Origin: Kitasatospora acidiphila
Lineage (GTDB): Bacteria > Actinomycetota > Actinomycetes > Streptomycetales > Streptomycetaceae
Direction: 5' to 3'
NCBI RefSeq assembly: GCF_006636205.1
Contig: NZ_VIGB01000003.1
Location: 7,690,501 to 7,754,500 of the forward strand
DNA length: 64,000 nt
Positions 41,606 to 50,080 of the stretch are shown one piece after another. The stretch's first letter is position 1. Each line of letters begins with the position of its first letter. The notes beneath the pieces were generated by a model. That model saw only the letters and a program-made list of their open reading frames with translations, did no database searches and was not told where the DNA came from. The translations under genes and the position numbers were made by a program.

Positions 41606-41815
41606 GGCTCTCCTGTAGATCATCTTTCCTGCTCAGCCTACTATCGCGCGACGCAGGGGCCTGGCGGCTCCTGACGCCGGCCATGGTGCTCCCCAAGTTC
41701 CGGGCCGGCCGCCCTCCTCGGAACGCTTCGCGAAGGCCGTTGGTTGGAGTGCCGGTGCGAGTCTGGCGTAGGCATTCAGTACCCGGCAGCAGGCTGGGCG
41801 GGTGAGAATGCGCGT
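41606..41815. other. Gap between divergent frameshifted genes
   Basis: 210 bp with no supported gene or clear operator. It must contain promoters for the ATP-grasp gene and the HEAT-repeat gene. Confidence 0.4.
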
Positions 41816-42901
41816 ATGGACAACGCGGTGGGGCTGGCGGGGAGCTTGATGGCTGCGGCGCGAGTGGCGCAGGCCTCGGAGGCGGGACCACGACTTGCAC
41901 GCTTACGGGGCGCTGGTCTGGGAGGCGGCGAAGGGGGAGAGCGGGGAGACCGCGTTGCGCTGCGGATTGGGGTTGCTGGCCTACGGCCGAGGTCCTGGGC
42001 GGAAGGTGGGCTGCGATCTGGTGGGCAACGCGGCCGGCGCGCATGAGTCCCTGCGTGGCGAGGCGGCAACCGCCCTGATAGCGCTGGCCGAGGTGGAGAC
42101 AGAGGCCTGCGTGCTGCGTTCCCTCGTTGCCGGCCTGGGCTCGGCGCAGGACCCGCGCGCCGTTCCCGTGCTGGTCAGGCTTTCCGGACACGAGGACGCC
42201 GACCTGCGGCGTCAGGTCGCCTCGGAAATCAGCACCGCCAACAGCGGACCGCCCGACGGGCCCGATGTCCAGGCGCTGATCCGGCTCACCCAGGACCAGG
42301 ACCCCGAGGTCTGCAACTGGGCGGCCTTCACGTTGGGACTCCAACTGGAGCAGGACACCACCGCCATCAGGGACGCGCTGTGGAAGTGCACCACCGATGA
42401 GGACAGCGAGGTCCGGGAAGAGGGCGCGCGAGCGCTGGCCAGACGGCACGACCCACGGGCCGTCCCGCTGATCGCGCAACTGCTGGACTCCGATGACGGG
42501 TCCCAGCTCTTCACCTGGACGCAGCGGAGATCCTGGGCGTTCCGGAACTCCTGCCGGCTCTGGACACCTATGAGTTCCACGCACCCGAAACCGACCGGGC
42601 CATCGCGGCCTGCGACCCGGTGCGGCGGGCCCGGATGGAGGAGGACGCCTGGACGGTCGTCGTGGAGTTGGAGCGGCTGCGCCCCGACATCGGCGCGGCG
42701 CTCAGCTCACCGCGCTACGAGTCGGTGCACTGGATGCAGCTGACCCACCGAGAGACGGCCGATGCAAGCTACTACACGGCCTCGCTGCTCGCCCGCACCG
42801 ACGGGGACCCGGTGCGGGCGGCCGAGCTGGTGGTGGCCGACCTCACTGCTTCTGCCGGGAGCGGACCGCGGACTGACGGTCTCCCGGAGTCTTCAGGGTA
42901 A
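41816..42901 (+). CDS. HEAT-repeat protein, two frameshifts
   Basis: Reading MDNAVGLAGSLMAAARVAQASEA, then after an extra G near 41884-41886 DHDLHAYGALVWEAAKG and repeats such as DPRAVPVLVRLSGHEDADLRRQVASEIS and DPEVCNWAAFTLGLQLEQDTTAIRDALWKCTTDEDSEVREEGARALARRHD. After a missing C near 42511 it continues LDAAEILGVPELLPALDTYEF and ends near YTASLLARTDGDPVRAAELVV. With both single-base edits the frame is 361 residues. HEAT solenoids bind proteins; partner unknown. Confidence 0.75.
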
Positions 42902-43107
42902 GCCTCGAGGGTAAGCCTCGCCGAGGGGACCGGCGAGCAGCCCTCCGCCCGCGCGGTCGAGCCAGCCGCGCAGTGCCCAGGCGAGTGGGAACGAGTGGCA
43001 GCCGTTGTCGCCGCTGATCGGCTGCCCGCTCGGGCGCGGTGACCGGTCCGCGCCGGTGCACGGGCCTGGGAAGTGCCCTATGCCAGCGCACCGCCGCTGG
43101 CCTGCGT
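42902..43107. other. Gap, possible decayed coding DNA
   Basis: On the minus strand one frame reads SGDNGCHSFPLAWALRGWLD followed by RAGGGLLAGPLGEAYPRG, which looks protein-like but has no start or recognised family. Nothing else is supported. Confidence 0.25.
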
Positions 43108-43350
43108 TCAGTCGGGGGGCTCCGGCGGGACAGGCTCTCCGCCAGGCTCAGGGAGAGGCGGCGGGGTCGCCGGCTCGGGAGGCGGGACGGGCGAGCCGGG
43201 CGACACCCGCGGGTCCGGTGTCAGTGGCGGAGCGGGCGGCGTCGGCGGAGCAGGCGGCGCCACAGGTTCTGGCGGCCGCGGCGGTGATGGGGGCTCGGGC
43301 GGCGGTGCGGGGACGACGTCGGGCTCCGGCGGGTCGGCAACAGCGCGCAT
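43108..43350 (-). CDS. Small proline-rich hypothetical protein
   Basis: 80 residues, about half Pro, with PPEP and PAPP runs (VVPAPPPEPPSPPRPPEP). ATG 43350 has GGAG upstream. The opposite strand is also open as a Gly/Ser-rich frame, so low complexity limits confidence. It precedes no domain; it may be a spacer-like or secreted-surface peptide. Confidence 0.4.
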   Translation of the reverse strand: MRAVADPPEPDVVPAPPPEPPSPPRPPEPVAPPAPPTPPAPPLTPDPRVSPGSPVPPPEPATPPPLPEPGGEPVPPEPPD

Positions 43351-43362
43351 GGTGACGGGCTC

Positions 43363-43685
43363 CTAGCGTCCGAGGGCGTGCTCGAGCTGCTTCTTGTTCA
43401 TCTTCGAGCGGCCGTGGATGTTGCGCTGTCTGGCCTCGTTGTACAACTGGTCGTAGGTGGGCCCTGCGCGCCGCTGTGCGAGCGCTGTCCGCCTCGCCGG
43501 GCGGAGGAGATGTCCTTGACCGAGCTGCGGCTGGCGGTCTCCGACTCGCCGTGCCGGGCTCGTTCCTTGTTCACCGTGCGGGCGGCGATCTCCTTGGCGC
43601 CCTTCTCGCTCTCACCGCGCTCCAGGGCGCTGTCCTTGATGTGCTCGTACTGGCGCTCCCGCTTGGGACTTGATCCACGAGGCAT
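43363..43685 (-). CDS. Rho-N/SAP-like 'plasmid stabilisation' family stress protein, frameshifted
   Basis: ATG 43685, with GGAGGG upstream. MPRGSSPKRERQYEHIKDSALERGESEKGAKEIAARTVNKERARHGESE is the well conserved start of a streptomycete family often named plasmid stabilisation protein. At the CCC run opposite 43459-43461 one base is missing; adding it continues GPTYDQLYNEARQRNIHGRSKMNKKQLEHALG, the Rho-N-like C-terminus, to the stop at 43363 (107 residues). DNA binding is likely. Neighbouring genes are also stress-type small proteins. Confidence 0.78.
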
Positions 43686-43923
43686 GGTCACATCCCTCCA
43701 TTCCTTGCCTTGTCGTCGGGGTGAACGAGAGGCCGAGCTTGCACCGGGGGAGGGGGCCGCCGTGCCAGCGCAACGGCAGCACCGCGCGCGGCATCAGCGG
43801 CAGGGCCCGGCAGCGGGTCCTCCGCTGGCGGGCCGGTGGGCAGCCAGCGCGGCCCGCCCTCGGTGAGCGTGCGGTGCAGTAGGTTGGGCCACTGCGAGGG
43901 GTTTCCCGGCGTGGCACGGGCGT
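43686..43923. other. Gap upstream of the Rho-N-like gene
   Basis: No gene supported; promoter for the minus-strand gene at 43685 is expected here. Confidence 0.4.
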
Positions 43924-44280
43924 TCAAGGGCGGGCGAGCCGCCGTTCGCCGCCGGCGCCCGGGGCGTACGTCAGGCCGTAGTGCTGGAAGATCGCCGCTT
44001 CGTCCTCGGCGGGCAGCACATCGTCGGTGCCGATCGCCGGACAGTCCTTCACCAGCGCCTTGTCATAGCCGACCTTCACGTAACCGGGCCCCACGGTCGC
44101 TTCGTCAAGGGGTACGAAGACCAGGCGGTGCCGGGTGGGCAGCCCGATCTGGACCGTAGCCATGGACGGCAGGTCGGTGGCGGTGTCGACGTAGATCGCC
44201 TCCAGCGTGCCGATCTTGTGGCCGGCCGGGTCGACCACGTTGTGCGTTCGCCACTCGCGGATGTCGCCTACCCGGATCAC
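43924..44280 (-). CDS. PRC-barrel domain protein
   Basis: About 118 residues from GTG 44280, preceded by GGAGAGGAG. VGDIREWRTHNVVDPAGHKIGTLEAIYVDTATDLPSMATVQIG is a PRC-barrel; the C-terminal GYVKVGYDKALVKDCPAIGTDDVLPAEDEAAIFQHYGLTY is typical of the stress-associated PRC proteins of actinobacteria. The role is structural or RNA/protein binding. Neighbours suggest osmotic or general stress. Confidence 0.8.
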   Translation of the reverse strand: MIRVGDIREWRTHNVVDPAGHKIGTLEAIYVDTATDLPSMATVQIGLPTRHRLVFVPLDEATVGPGYVKVGYDKALVKDCPAIGTDDVLPAEDEAAIFQHYGLTYAPGAGGERRLARP

Positions 44281-44516
44281 CCTGACTCCTCTCCACCGCC
44301 CAGCGCCCAGCGCGCGGTCGGAACGGCGCGTCGGCGCTGCCCGCATCCCTCTCAGGGTGCCCTCGCCAGTGTGCGGACGCCACCGCATGCCGCCCTGCAC
44401 TGGTCCCGGCTCGTGGAGTTGCTGGACGTCGACTACGCCGGGCCGGTCTGAGGCCGATAGCCCGGCTGAAGACTCGCCCCGCTGTCGGGGACAAGCCCGT
44501 CGCCGGCCTTTCGCCG
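44281..44516. other. Gap between PRC-barrel and acidic peptide genes
   Basis: 236 bp without a supported gene; should hold the PRC gene promoter and the terminator of the acidic peptide gene. Confidence 0.35.
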
Positions 44517-44687
44517 CTACGGAGCCTGGACATCCGCCGCCGGCGGCTCAGGCTTCTCGTCGTCCTCCTCGTCTTCGGCCTTGGCACGGACGTCCGGCGG
44601 GGTGGGCGCCGTGATCGCCCGTTCCTCCGCGGACCGCTCCCGCACCTGTTCGTCGTCTCGCGCTGTGTCGTCCTTGGAGGTGTTCAT
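44517..44687 (-). CDS. Small acidic hydrophilic protein
   Basis: 56 residues from ATG 44687, AAAGGA upstream. Highly charged and probably disordered (SKDDTARDDEQVRERSAEERAI, AEDEEDDEKPEPP). No family recognised. Its composition resembles small stress peptides commonly found near PRC-barrel and YqaE genes. Confidence 0.5.
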   Translation of the reverse strand: MNTSKDDTARDDEQVRERSAEERAITAPTPPDVRAKAEDEEDDEKPEPPAADVQAP

Positions 44688-44942
44688 GGTGTTGTCCTTT
44701 CGCTGGGCTGTGTCTCCTCCGAACCGAGGAGGCACGGGGCGTTGCCCGACTTCCTTGCTCTCACACCGGACACGTTGTCGCAGCCGGGCTCACTCGCGAA
44801 CACAAGACGTCGAGAATCAAGCCGCTTCCTGTCGCTGCAGTCACTGCACGGTGGCCGCAGAACCGCGCTGCTACGACAGGCCGCCTACCCCACTAGACCA
44901 ACCGGGGGATGCAGGCCGACGCCGCCGTACAGGCCGACGCTG

Positions 44943-45104
44943 TCAGTCCTTGACGACCTGGTATATGCCGTAGATGACGCCGGGTACGTGGCCGCACAGC
45001 TGCAGGAGGAACGCCCACAGCACCTTGATGCTCAGGCCGTCCTTGATGAGCACTGCGAGAGCCGGCAGGAACAGGCACAGCAGTATGAGCAGAACTTTCC
45101 CCAT
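44943..45104 (-). CDS. YqaE/Pmp3 (UPF0057) membrane peptide
   Basis: 53 residues: VLLILLCLFLPALAVLIKDG, then KVLWAFLLQLCGHVPGVIYGIY. Two membrane helices with the LPALAVLIKDG turn and the G-x-x-PG-x-I-Y motif are diagnostic of the Pmp3/YqaE stress proteolipids, which affect membrane potential and salt tolerance. It fits the stress-type neighbourhood. Confidence 0.9.
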   Translation of the reverse strand: MGKVLLILLCLFLPALAVLIKDGLSIKVLWAFLLQLCGHVPGVIYGIYQVVKD

Positions 45105-45557
45105 GATCGTCCCTCGATTCACGCCTGCGGACTCAACCTCGCCCGGGAGTTGAGTCCGGGAGTGGATCCGCGGCGTTGTGTCCTCTCCGGCCCTGTGGCG
45201 GGCCGGGCGAGCTCAGCGTCCTTGGGATCCGTAGTACTTCCTGACGATGTCGCGGTTGCCGGGTGGTGTCGGCCTCGGCGTTGTGGGCGGCTTTCCTGCC
45301 GATGCCTACGGCTGACTCCCTTCGTGACGTGGTGCTTCGTGACGTGGTGCCGGAAGCGACGCGGCCTACTGGCGGCCGGAGTTGTGCCCGAGCAGGTGGA
45401 ACTCGCGGTGCCCGTTTCCGTGTGCCGATTCGTCGCTGTTCTGCGGGAGGCCGTAGTCCTCCGTGGTGGGACCGACCCGTGTGCCGGCCGTGTGTTCGCG
45501 AGCGCGGTTCTGCTGACCGAGCACGTCGTCCCGTTGGTCGGCGAGCGCGCCCCGCTG
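45105..45557 (-). pseudogene. Distal end of the coiled-coil gene beyond a premature stop, plus gap
   Basis: Past TAA 45558-45560 the same frame continues as QRGALADQRDDVLGQQNRA and HTAGTRVGPTTEDYGLPQ to a stop near 45365, which would give about 258 residues in all. A 15-bp direct repeat CTTCGTGACGTGGTG lies at 45320-45349. Between 45105 and 45365 nothing further is supported. Confidence 0.5.
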
Positions 45558-45699
45558 TTAGGCGAGGTCGTCCCGTTGGTCGGCGAGCGCACCTCGCTGT
45601 TGGGCGAGGTCGTCCCGTTGGTCGGCGAGCGCACCTCGCTGTTGGGCGAGGTCGTCCCGTTGGTCGGCGAGCGCACCTCGCTGTTCGGTGAGGTCGTCC
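45532..45699 (-). repeat. Four 42-bp tandem repeats encoding a coiled coil
   Basis: Units start at 45532, 45574, 45616 and 45658, each encoding a 14-residue ALADQRDDLAQQRG block (two heptads). The unit nearest 45558 carries TTA in place of TTG on the plus strand, that is CAA to TAA in the gene. Confidence 0.88.
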
Positions 45700-46142
45700 C
45701 GCTCATCGGCGAGGTCGTCACGCTGCTCGGCGAGGCCATCGCGGCCCCGGCTGACCGATGCCGCCTGCACGCGGGCGTCGTCACGCTGCTTGATCACGTC
45801 GTCACGCTGCTTGATCACGTCGTCGCGCTGCTCGATCACGTCGTCGCGGTCCTTGGCAGCGGCTGCTGTCTCACGGCGGGAGTGCTGCAGTCTGTGCCGT
45901 GCAACCGCGCCACGGCGCGACGTGCGGCGCGCGCCGGTCAGCAGGAGTCCCAGTCCCAGCATGCCCACCGCTCCGACGATGATCCCGTAGAGGAACAGGG
46001 TGCCGGTGGAGCCGGTCATGTGGTGTCCGAACACCGTGAACGCGTTGGTGAGCGCGTGTGCGCTGCCGGTGTTGCCGAAGATTCCGGCGATCGCGACAAC
46101 CGCCGCGACGATCAGGAGGATGAGTCCGAGAACAATGATCAT
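45558..46142 (-). CDS. Two-helix membrane protein with heptad coiled-coil tail
   Basis: 194 residues from ATG 46142 (GGAG upstream). Two membrane helices (MIIVLGLILLIVAAVVAIAG and GTLFLYGIIVGAVGMLGLGLLL) flank a short loop with HALTNAFTVFGHHMTGST. A basic stretch and a long coiled coil made of 7- and 14-residue repeats (VIKQRDD; ALADQRDDLAQQRG) follow. Similar proteins are widespread in Streptomyces stress loci. The ending at 45558 is caused by a nonsense codon inside the repeat. Divergent from a TetR gene. Confidence 0.75.
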   Translation of the reverse strand: MIIVLGLILLIVAAVVAIAGIFGNTGSAHALTNAFTVFGHHMTGSTGTLFLYGIIVGAVGMLGLGLLLTGARRTSRRGAVARHRLQHSRRETAAAAKDRDDVIEQRDDVIKQRDDVIKQRDDARVQAASVSRGRDGLAEQRDDLADERDDLTEQRGALADQRDDLAQQRGALADQRDDLAQQRGALADQRDDLA

Positions 46143-46159
46143 GACGTGCTCCAATCGGA

Positions 46160-46221
46160 TCTACGTCGTATGCCTACAGTCAACTCCTGGACTAAACTGG
46201 TGTCTACACCGTAGGTCTACG
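46160..46221. promoter_or_regulatory. Two related 19-bp sites between coiled-coil and TetR genes
   Basis: TCTACGTCGTATGCCTACA (46160-46178) and TCTACACCGTAGGTCTACG (46203-46221) agree at 14 of 19 positions with a 43-bp centre spacing; the second contains CTAC-ACC-GTAG. They probably bind the TetR protein encoded 48 bp downstream. Confidence 0.55.
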
Positions 46222-46268
46222 AACTTTAGGTTGATCGGTGCTCACCACCAGCGAGAGAAGGTGCCGAC

Positions 46269-47000
46269 ATGACCCCTCCCACGGCTGACCCGGCGCTCTG
46301 GGACGGCGACCCGCCCACGACCGGGAAGCTCAGCCGGGAGCGGATGCTGGCCTGCGCGCTGGAGATCATCGACCGCGAGGGCATCGAGAAACTATCCATG
46401 CGCCGCCTGGCGCGCGCGCTCGGCCATGACCCGATGAGCCTCTACCGCTACGCACCGAACAAGGCGGCCCTGCTCGACGGCGTCGCCGAGACCGTCCTCA
46501 GCCAACTGACGGTGGACTCCACCGACCCCGACTGGACCGCCCAACTACGCGCTGTGGCCCGCCACTACCGCCAACTCGCCCTGACCCACCCCAATGTCGT
46601 ACCGCTCCTGGTCACCCGCCCGCTGGCCACTCCACTCGCCCTGCGCCCCCGGGGCACGCTGCGCCCACTCGAAGCCGTCCTCGCCCTTCTCACCCGAGCC
46701 GGCTTCAGCGGCGCCGACGCCCTGCACATCTACCGGGCCTTGTTCGGACTGCTCCACGGCCATGTCCTCGACGAGCTCCAGGAGCTCGTCGACAACCCTG
46801 ACGAGACCGACGACCTGCTGCGTCTGGGTCTGCACCGGCTGCCGATCGGCGAATTCCCCCTCCTGCGCGGTCTCGCGACCGCCCTGGCCTCTTATGACGG
46901 CGCTGCCGAACTCGAACGCGGCCTCGACATCCTCCTCGCCGGCCTGAGTACCGCACCGGGAAGCACGGGCGACTGCACCCCCAGCGCGAAGACAGCCTGA
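46269..47000 (+). CDS. TetR-family regulator (TetR_C_1 type)
   Basis: 243 residues. SRERMLACALEIIDREGIEKLSMRRLARALGHDPMSLYRYAPNKAALLDGVAE is the HTH typical of the true TetR-like class, and the long C-terminal domain (VVPLLVTRPLATPLALRPRGTLRPLEAVLALL) fits TetR_C_1. Likely autoregulatory and controlling the divergent coiled-coil protein gene. Confidence 0.9.
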   Translation: MTPPTADPALWDGDPPTTGKLSRERMLACALEIIDREGIEKLSMRRLARALGHDPMSLYRYAPNKAALLDGVAETVLSQLTVDSTDPDWTAQLRAVARHYRQLALTHPNVVPLLVTRPLATPLALRPRGTLRPLEAVLALLTRAGFSGADALHIYRALFGLLHGHVLDELQELVDNPDETDDLLRLGLHRLPIGEFPLLRGLATALASYDGAAELERGLDILLAGLSTAPGSTGDCTPSAKTA

Positions 47001-47041
47001 ACGTGAAGGCCCACTCGGATGGGCGGCCGGTGCGGACGGTC

Positions 47042-47692
47042 CTACGGGCGCACCTGGTCGACCCGCCAGAGCCGGCGGGGGAGGGCGCCCTCCTCGAAGG
47101 CGTGGACCTCGCGCAGGTGCCAGCCCTCGGCGAGGGCGTCCACCAGCTCCCGTGAGAAGTAGTGCACCGCGAATCCGCCGTGCTCCCAGATGTCGTCACC
47201 GTGCCCGATGCCCGCGCCGTAGTGCGCGTCGCCCGTGTGCCGGACGGTGTACACCAGGTGGCCGCCGGGCCGCAGCACCCGCCGTACCTCGGCGACCAGG
47301 GCGGTGAGTTCCTCGGTGGACAGCGCCATGCAGAACAGCATGTGTGCGAAGACGGCGTCCACCGAGGCGTCCGGCAGTGGCAGCGGTGCGCGGACGTCGT
47401 GCGGCAGGGTGGCGATCCGGTCCGCAAGGCCCTGGGCGCGGGCGGTTTCGGCGAGTTGGGTGAGTGCGACCGGGCTGAAGTCGGTGGCCGTTACGGTGAC
47501 CCCGGCCCGGGCGAAGGCCAGCGCGTCCCGTCCGTGGCCCGCGCCCAGTTCCAGCACCTCGCGGGCGCCGGCGGCCCGGAACGCCTCGATCGCGTATCGG
47601 GCCGGCTCCGACGGCTCAGCCCCATACATCCCGGGGTGCTCGGTGTAGGTCCGCTCCCAGTGCTCCCGCTGTCCCTCGACCACGCCCGCCAC
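47042..47692 (-). CDS. Class I SAM-dependent methyltransferase
   Basis: 216 residues. EVLELGAGHGRDALAFARAGVTVTATDFSPVAL is motif I, VDAVFAHMLFCMAL motif II, and VLRPGGHLVYTVRHTGD motif III. HYFSRELVDALAEGWHLREVHAFEEGALPRRLWRVDQVR is a C-terminal strand pattern seen in tellurite-resistance/thiopurine-like methyltransferases. Substrate unknown. Converges with the TetR gene. Confidence 0.87.
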   Translation of the reverse strand: MAGVVEGQREHWERTYTEHPGMYGAEPSEPARYAIEAFRAAGAREVLELGAGHGRDALAFARAGVTVTATDFSPVALTQLAETARAQGLADRIATLPHDVRAPLPLPDASVDAVFAHMLFCMALSTEELTALVAEVRRVLRPGGHLVYTVRHTGDAHYGAGIGHGDDIWEHGGFAVHYFSRELVDALAEGWHLREVHAFEEGALPRRLWRVDQVRP

Positions 47693-47765
47693 CTTCTGCT
47701 CCCGGCTCCCACGCCGCCGTTCCGCCTCGCCGGCGCATCAGCCGAGGGTCACTGCGCTCGGAGGG

Positions 47766-48176
47766 TCACGGGCTGACGACGAGCAGCACCACCGCCGTGA
47801 GCAGTGCGGTCACACCCAGCAGGACGAACACCCGCTCGACGCCGCGCCGCTGGCGGCCCTCCAGCAGCACCTGGCGCGGGTCGGCCGGGTCGTAGCGCAG
47901 CCGGACCAGCGCGCCGGGGCGCAGCGGGTGGGCGCGGCTGGACGCCACCGGCGAGAACACCTCGACCACCTCGGCGGTGCGGGTGGTGAACTGCAGCAGC
48001 GGGTGCGGCGGCGGTGCGGTGTCGTCCGGGCCCGGGGCGCGGTATCGGACCAGCGCCTCGGCGGGCTCCCCGACCTCCTCCAGGTGGCGGATCCCGTTCA
48101 GGCCGGCGATCCCGGCCAGGTAGGCGCCGAGGCCGCCGAGCGCGAGGAAGAACACCAGGGCTATCACGCCGATCAC
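47766..48176 (-). CDS. DUF3592-type membrane protein
   Basis: 136 residues: an N-terminal helix (VIALVFFLALGGLGAYLAGIAG), a periplasmic-type beta domain with HPLLQFTTRTAEVVEV and PGALVRLRYDPADPRQVLLEG, and a C-terminal helix. This TM-beta-TM layout with RYDP.DP is the DUF3592 signature. Function unknown. Confidence 0.8.
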   Translation of the reverse strand: MIGVIALVFFLALGGLGAYLAGIAGLNGIRHLEEVGEPAEALVRYRAPGPDDTAPPPHPLLQFTTRTAEVVEVFSPVASSRAHPLRPGALVRLRYDPADPRQVLLEGRQRRGVERVFVLLGVTALLTAVVLLVVSP

Positions 48177-48285
48177 GGTTGTGCGCCGATCATGGCTACT
48201 CCGCCTTCCGAGCCCGACGGTTCCTCTGCCCCCAGTCTCCCCCGGGAGCGGGCGCCGGACCAGAGGGCCTGCGTTCTCCGGGAGC

Positions 48286-49839
48286 TCAGCTCGCGCTCAA
48301 CGCCGCCGCCTCCAGGTCGAGGTCGCGCTGCAACTGGCGGCGGGTGGTGTCGCTGATCCGGTGGTCGTCGTAGAGCCGGTGCAGCTCGGTGTTCTGCACA
48401 TCGATCACCTCGCGGCGCAGCTCCCGGTAGACCGCCAGCGCCGGCGCGCCGCCGTCCGACTCCTCGGCGTCTTCGGCGTGCCGCAGCCGAGCCTGCAGGC
48501 CGCGTCGCACCCGGTCCAGCACGTGCTCCGGGGTGGCCTCCAACTCGGCGAGCGCGTCCAGGTGTTCCAGTCCGGCGCGGGCCAGCCGCTCACGGGCCTG
48601 CTGCTCCTCGCGGGCGGTGTGCTCGGGCTCCAGGGCCAGGCCGGAGCGGTTGACCAGCGGCGCCAGGCTCAGCCCCTGCACCACCAGCGTGAAGACCACG
48701 ACGGCGGTGGTCAGCACCAGGATCAGCGGCCGTCCGGGCAGCGGGGTTCCGTGCGCGTCGGCGAGCGGTATGGAGAGCGCGGCGGCCAGCGGCATCACCC
48801 CGCGGGTACCGGCCCAGGTGATCACCGTGGCTATTCGCCAGGACGGCCGCCCGCCGCTGGGCCGCAACGCGGCGGACAGCGGCAGCATCCAGAGCACCCG
48901 CAGTCCCACCAGGGCGGCCGCCACGGCCAGCGCCTGCACCGGCCACCATCCGCTGCCAGTCGGCAACTCCCGTACCATGGTGGGCAGTTCCAAACCCACC
49001 AGGCTGAACACCACGCTCTCCAGGAGGAACACCACCACCGCGTACACCGCGTGCAGCTGAAGCCGGATCCGGGCGTCGCTGAGCCGGTGCCCGGCCCGGC
49101 CGAGGAGCACCCCGGCGACCACCACGGCCGTCACTCCCGAGGTGTGCGCGCTCTCCGCCAGGACGTACGCCGCGTAGGGGGTGACCAGGGCGATCACCGT
49201 CTCCAGTACCGGGTCGGCGGTGCGCCGCCGGATCAGGTGCACCGCGCCGGCGACCGCCGCGCCGACCGCGCTGCCGCCGCCCGCGAGCAGCGCGAACTCA
49301 CCCACCGCCCCTTGCCAGCTGAACGCGGAGGAGGCGACCGCGACCGTGACCGCCACTCTGAACAGCACCAGCGAGGTGGCGTCGTTGAACAGGCTCTCGG
49401 CCTGGACCAGCACCTGCACCCGGCCGGGCAGCGCCAGTCGCCTGCCGAGTGCGCTGACCGCCACCGGGTCGGTGCTGGCCAGCACCGCGCCGAGCACGAA
49501 GGCCAGCGGCAGCGGCAACGGGGTGAGCAGCGCGGCCAGCGCGCCGACGGCGGCCGCCGAGGCGAGCACCAGGCCGAGTGCCAGCACGGTGACGGGTCGC
49601 CAGACCGCGCGCAGGTCGCGCAGCGAGAGCTCCTCGGCGGAGGCGTAGAGCAGCGGCGGCAGTACCACCAGACCGATGGTCTCGGGTGCGATGTGCATCG
49701 CCGGGGCGCCCGGGACCATCGCCACCGCGATGCCGGCCAGCACCAGGAGCGAGGGCGCGGGGATTCGCCAGCGCCGGGCGCCTGTTGCGACGCTCGTCGC
49801 CAGCACCACCAGGAAAAGGACCATCCCCACCGCGTGCAT
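48286..49839 (-). CDS. CPA1-type Na+/H+ antiporter
   Basis: About 517 residues. Twelve or so helices with STDPVAVSALGRRLALPGRVQVLVQAESLFNDATSLVLF carrying the ion-site Asp residues of CPA1 antiporters, then GTRGVMPLAAALSIPL. The last 110 residues are a cytoplasmic helical regulatory tail. ATG 49839 has GAGGA upstream; longer frames lack a membrane-type N-terminus. It should exchange Na+ or K+ for protons. Confidence 0.92.
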   Translation of the reverse strand: MHAVGMVLFLVVLATSVATGARRWRIPAPSLLVLAGIAVAMVPGAPAMHIAPETIGLVVLPPLLYASAEELSLRDLRAVWRPVTVLALGLVLASAAAVGALAALLTPLPLPLAFVLGAVLASTDPVAVSALGRRLALPGRVQVLVQAESLFNDATSLVLFRVAVTVAVASSAFSWQGAVGEFALLAGGGSAVGAAVAGAVHLIRRRTADPVLETVIALVTPYAAYVLAESAHTSGVTAVVVAGVLLGRAGHRLSDARIRLQLHAVYAVVVFLLESVVFSLVGLELPTMVRELPTGSGWWPVQALAVAAALVGLRVLWMLPLSAALRPSGGRPSWRIATVITWAGTRGVMPLAAALSIPLADAHGTPLPGRPLILVLTTAVVVFTLVVQGLSLAPLVNRSGLALEPEHTAREEQQARERLARAGLEHLDALAELEATPEHVLDRVRRGLQARLRHAEDAEESDGGAPALAVYRELRREVIDVQNTELHRLYDDHRISDTTRRQLQRDLDLEAAALSAS

Positions 49840-50020
49840 CGACCGAGTCCTCGAGCTTCCGCTCACGGGGCCACTGCCGCCGAATGCCGCAGTCCGTTCC
49901 CCGGCCGACCAGACTTCCCGGCGCACCAGGGGCGTATTTTAGCAATTTCATACGGCTTCTTAGCGGGAATTATCGCGGCGAGGGTTCGGGCCTGCCTGAA
50001 TGAGCGCTTGCTCAGGGGGT

Positions 50021-50080
50021 GGTGCCGTGCCTGAGGCCAGCGATGGTGCCGTGCCTGAGGCCAGCGATGGTGCCGCGCCG
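50021..50080 (+). repeat. 24-bp tandem duplication at a gene truncation point
   Basis: GGTGCCGTGCCTGAGGCC(AGCGAT) occurs twice in full and once in part, encoding repeated AVPEASDG, directly before the truncated epimerase remnant. Confidence 0.8.

Noticed and set aside
40581..42584. 667-codon minus-strand open frame
   Set aside because: Only the 40.9-41.47 kb part is real (ATP-grasp middle); the rest is shadow of the HEAT-repeat gene and intergenic DNA.
43073..43366. Plus-strand Gly/Ser-rich ORF opposite the Pro-rich ORF
   Set aside because: Antisense of a low-complexity Pro-rich frame; no ribosome binding site or family match, and neighbours are on the minus strand.
48181..50034. Very long plus-strand open frame opposite the Na+/H+ antiporter
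   Set aside because: Gln/His/Arg/Gly-rich composition typical of antisense shadow; the minus strand encodes the antiporter.
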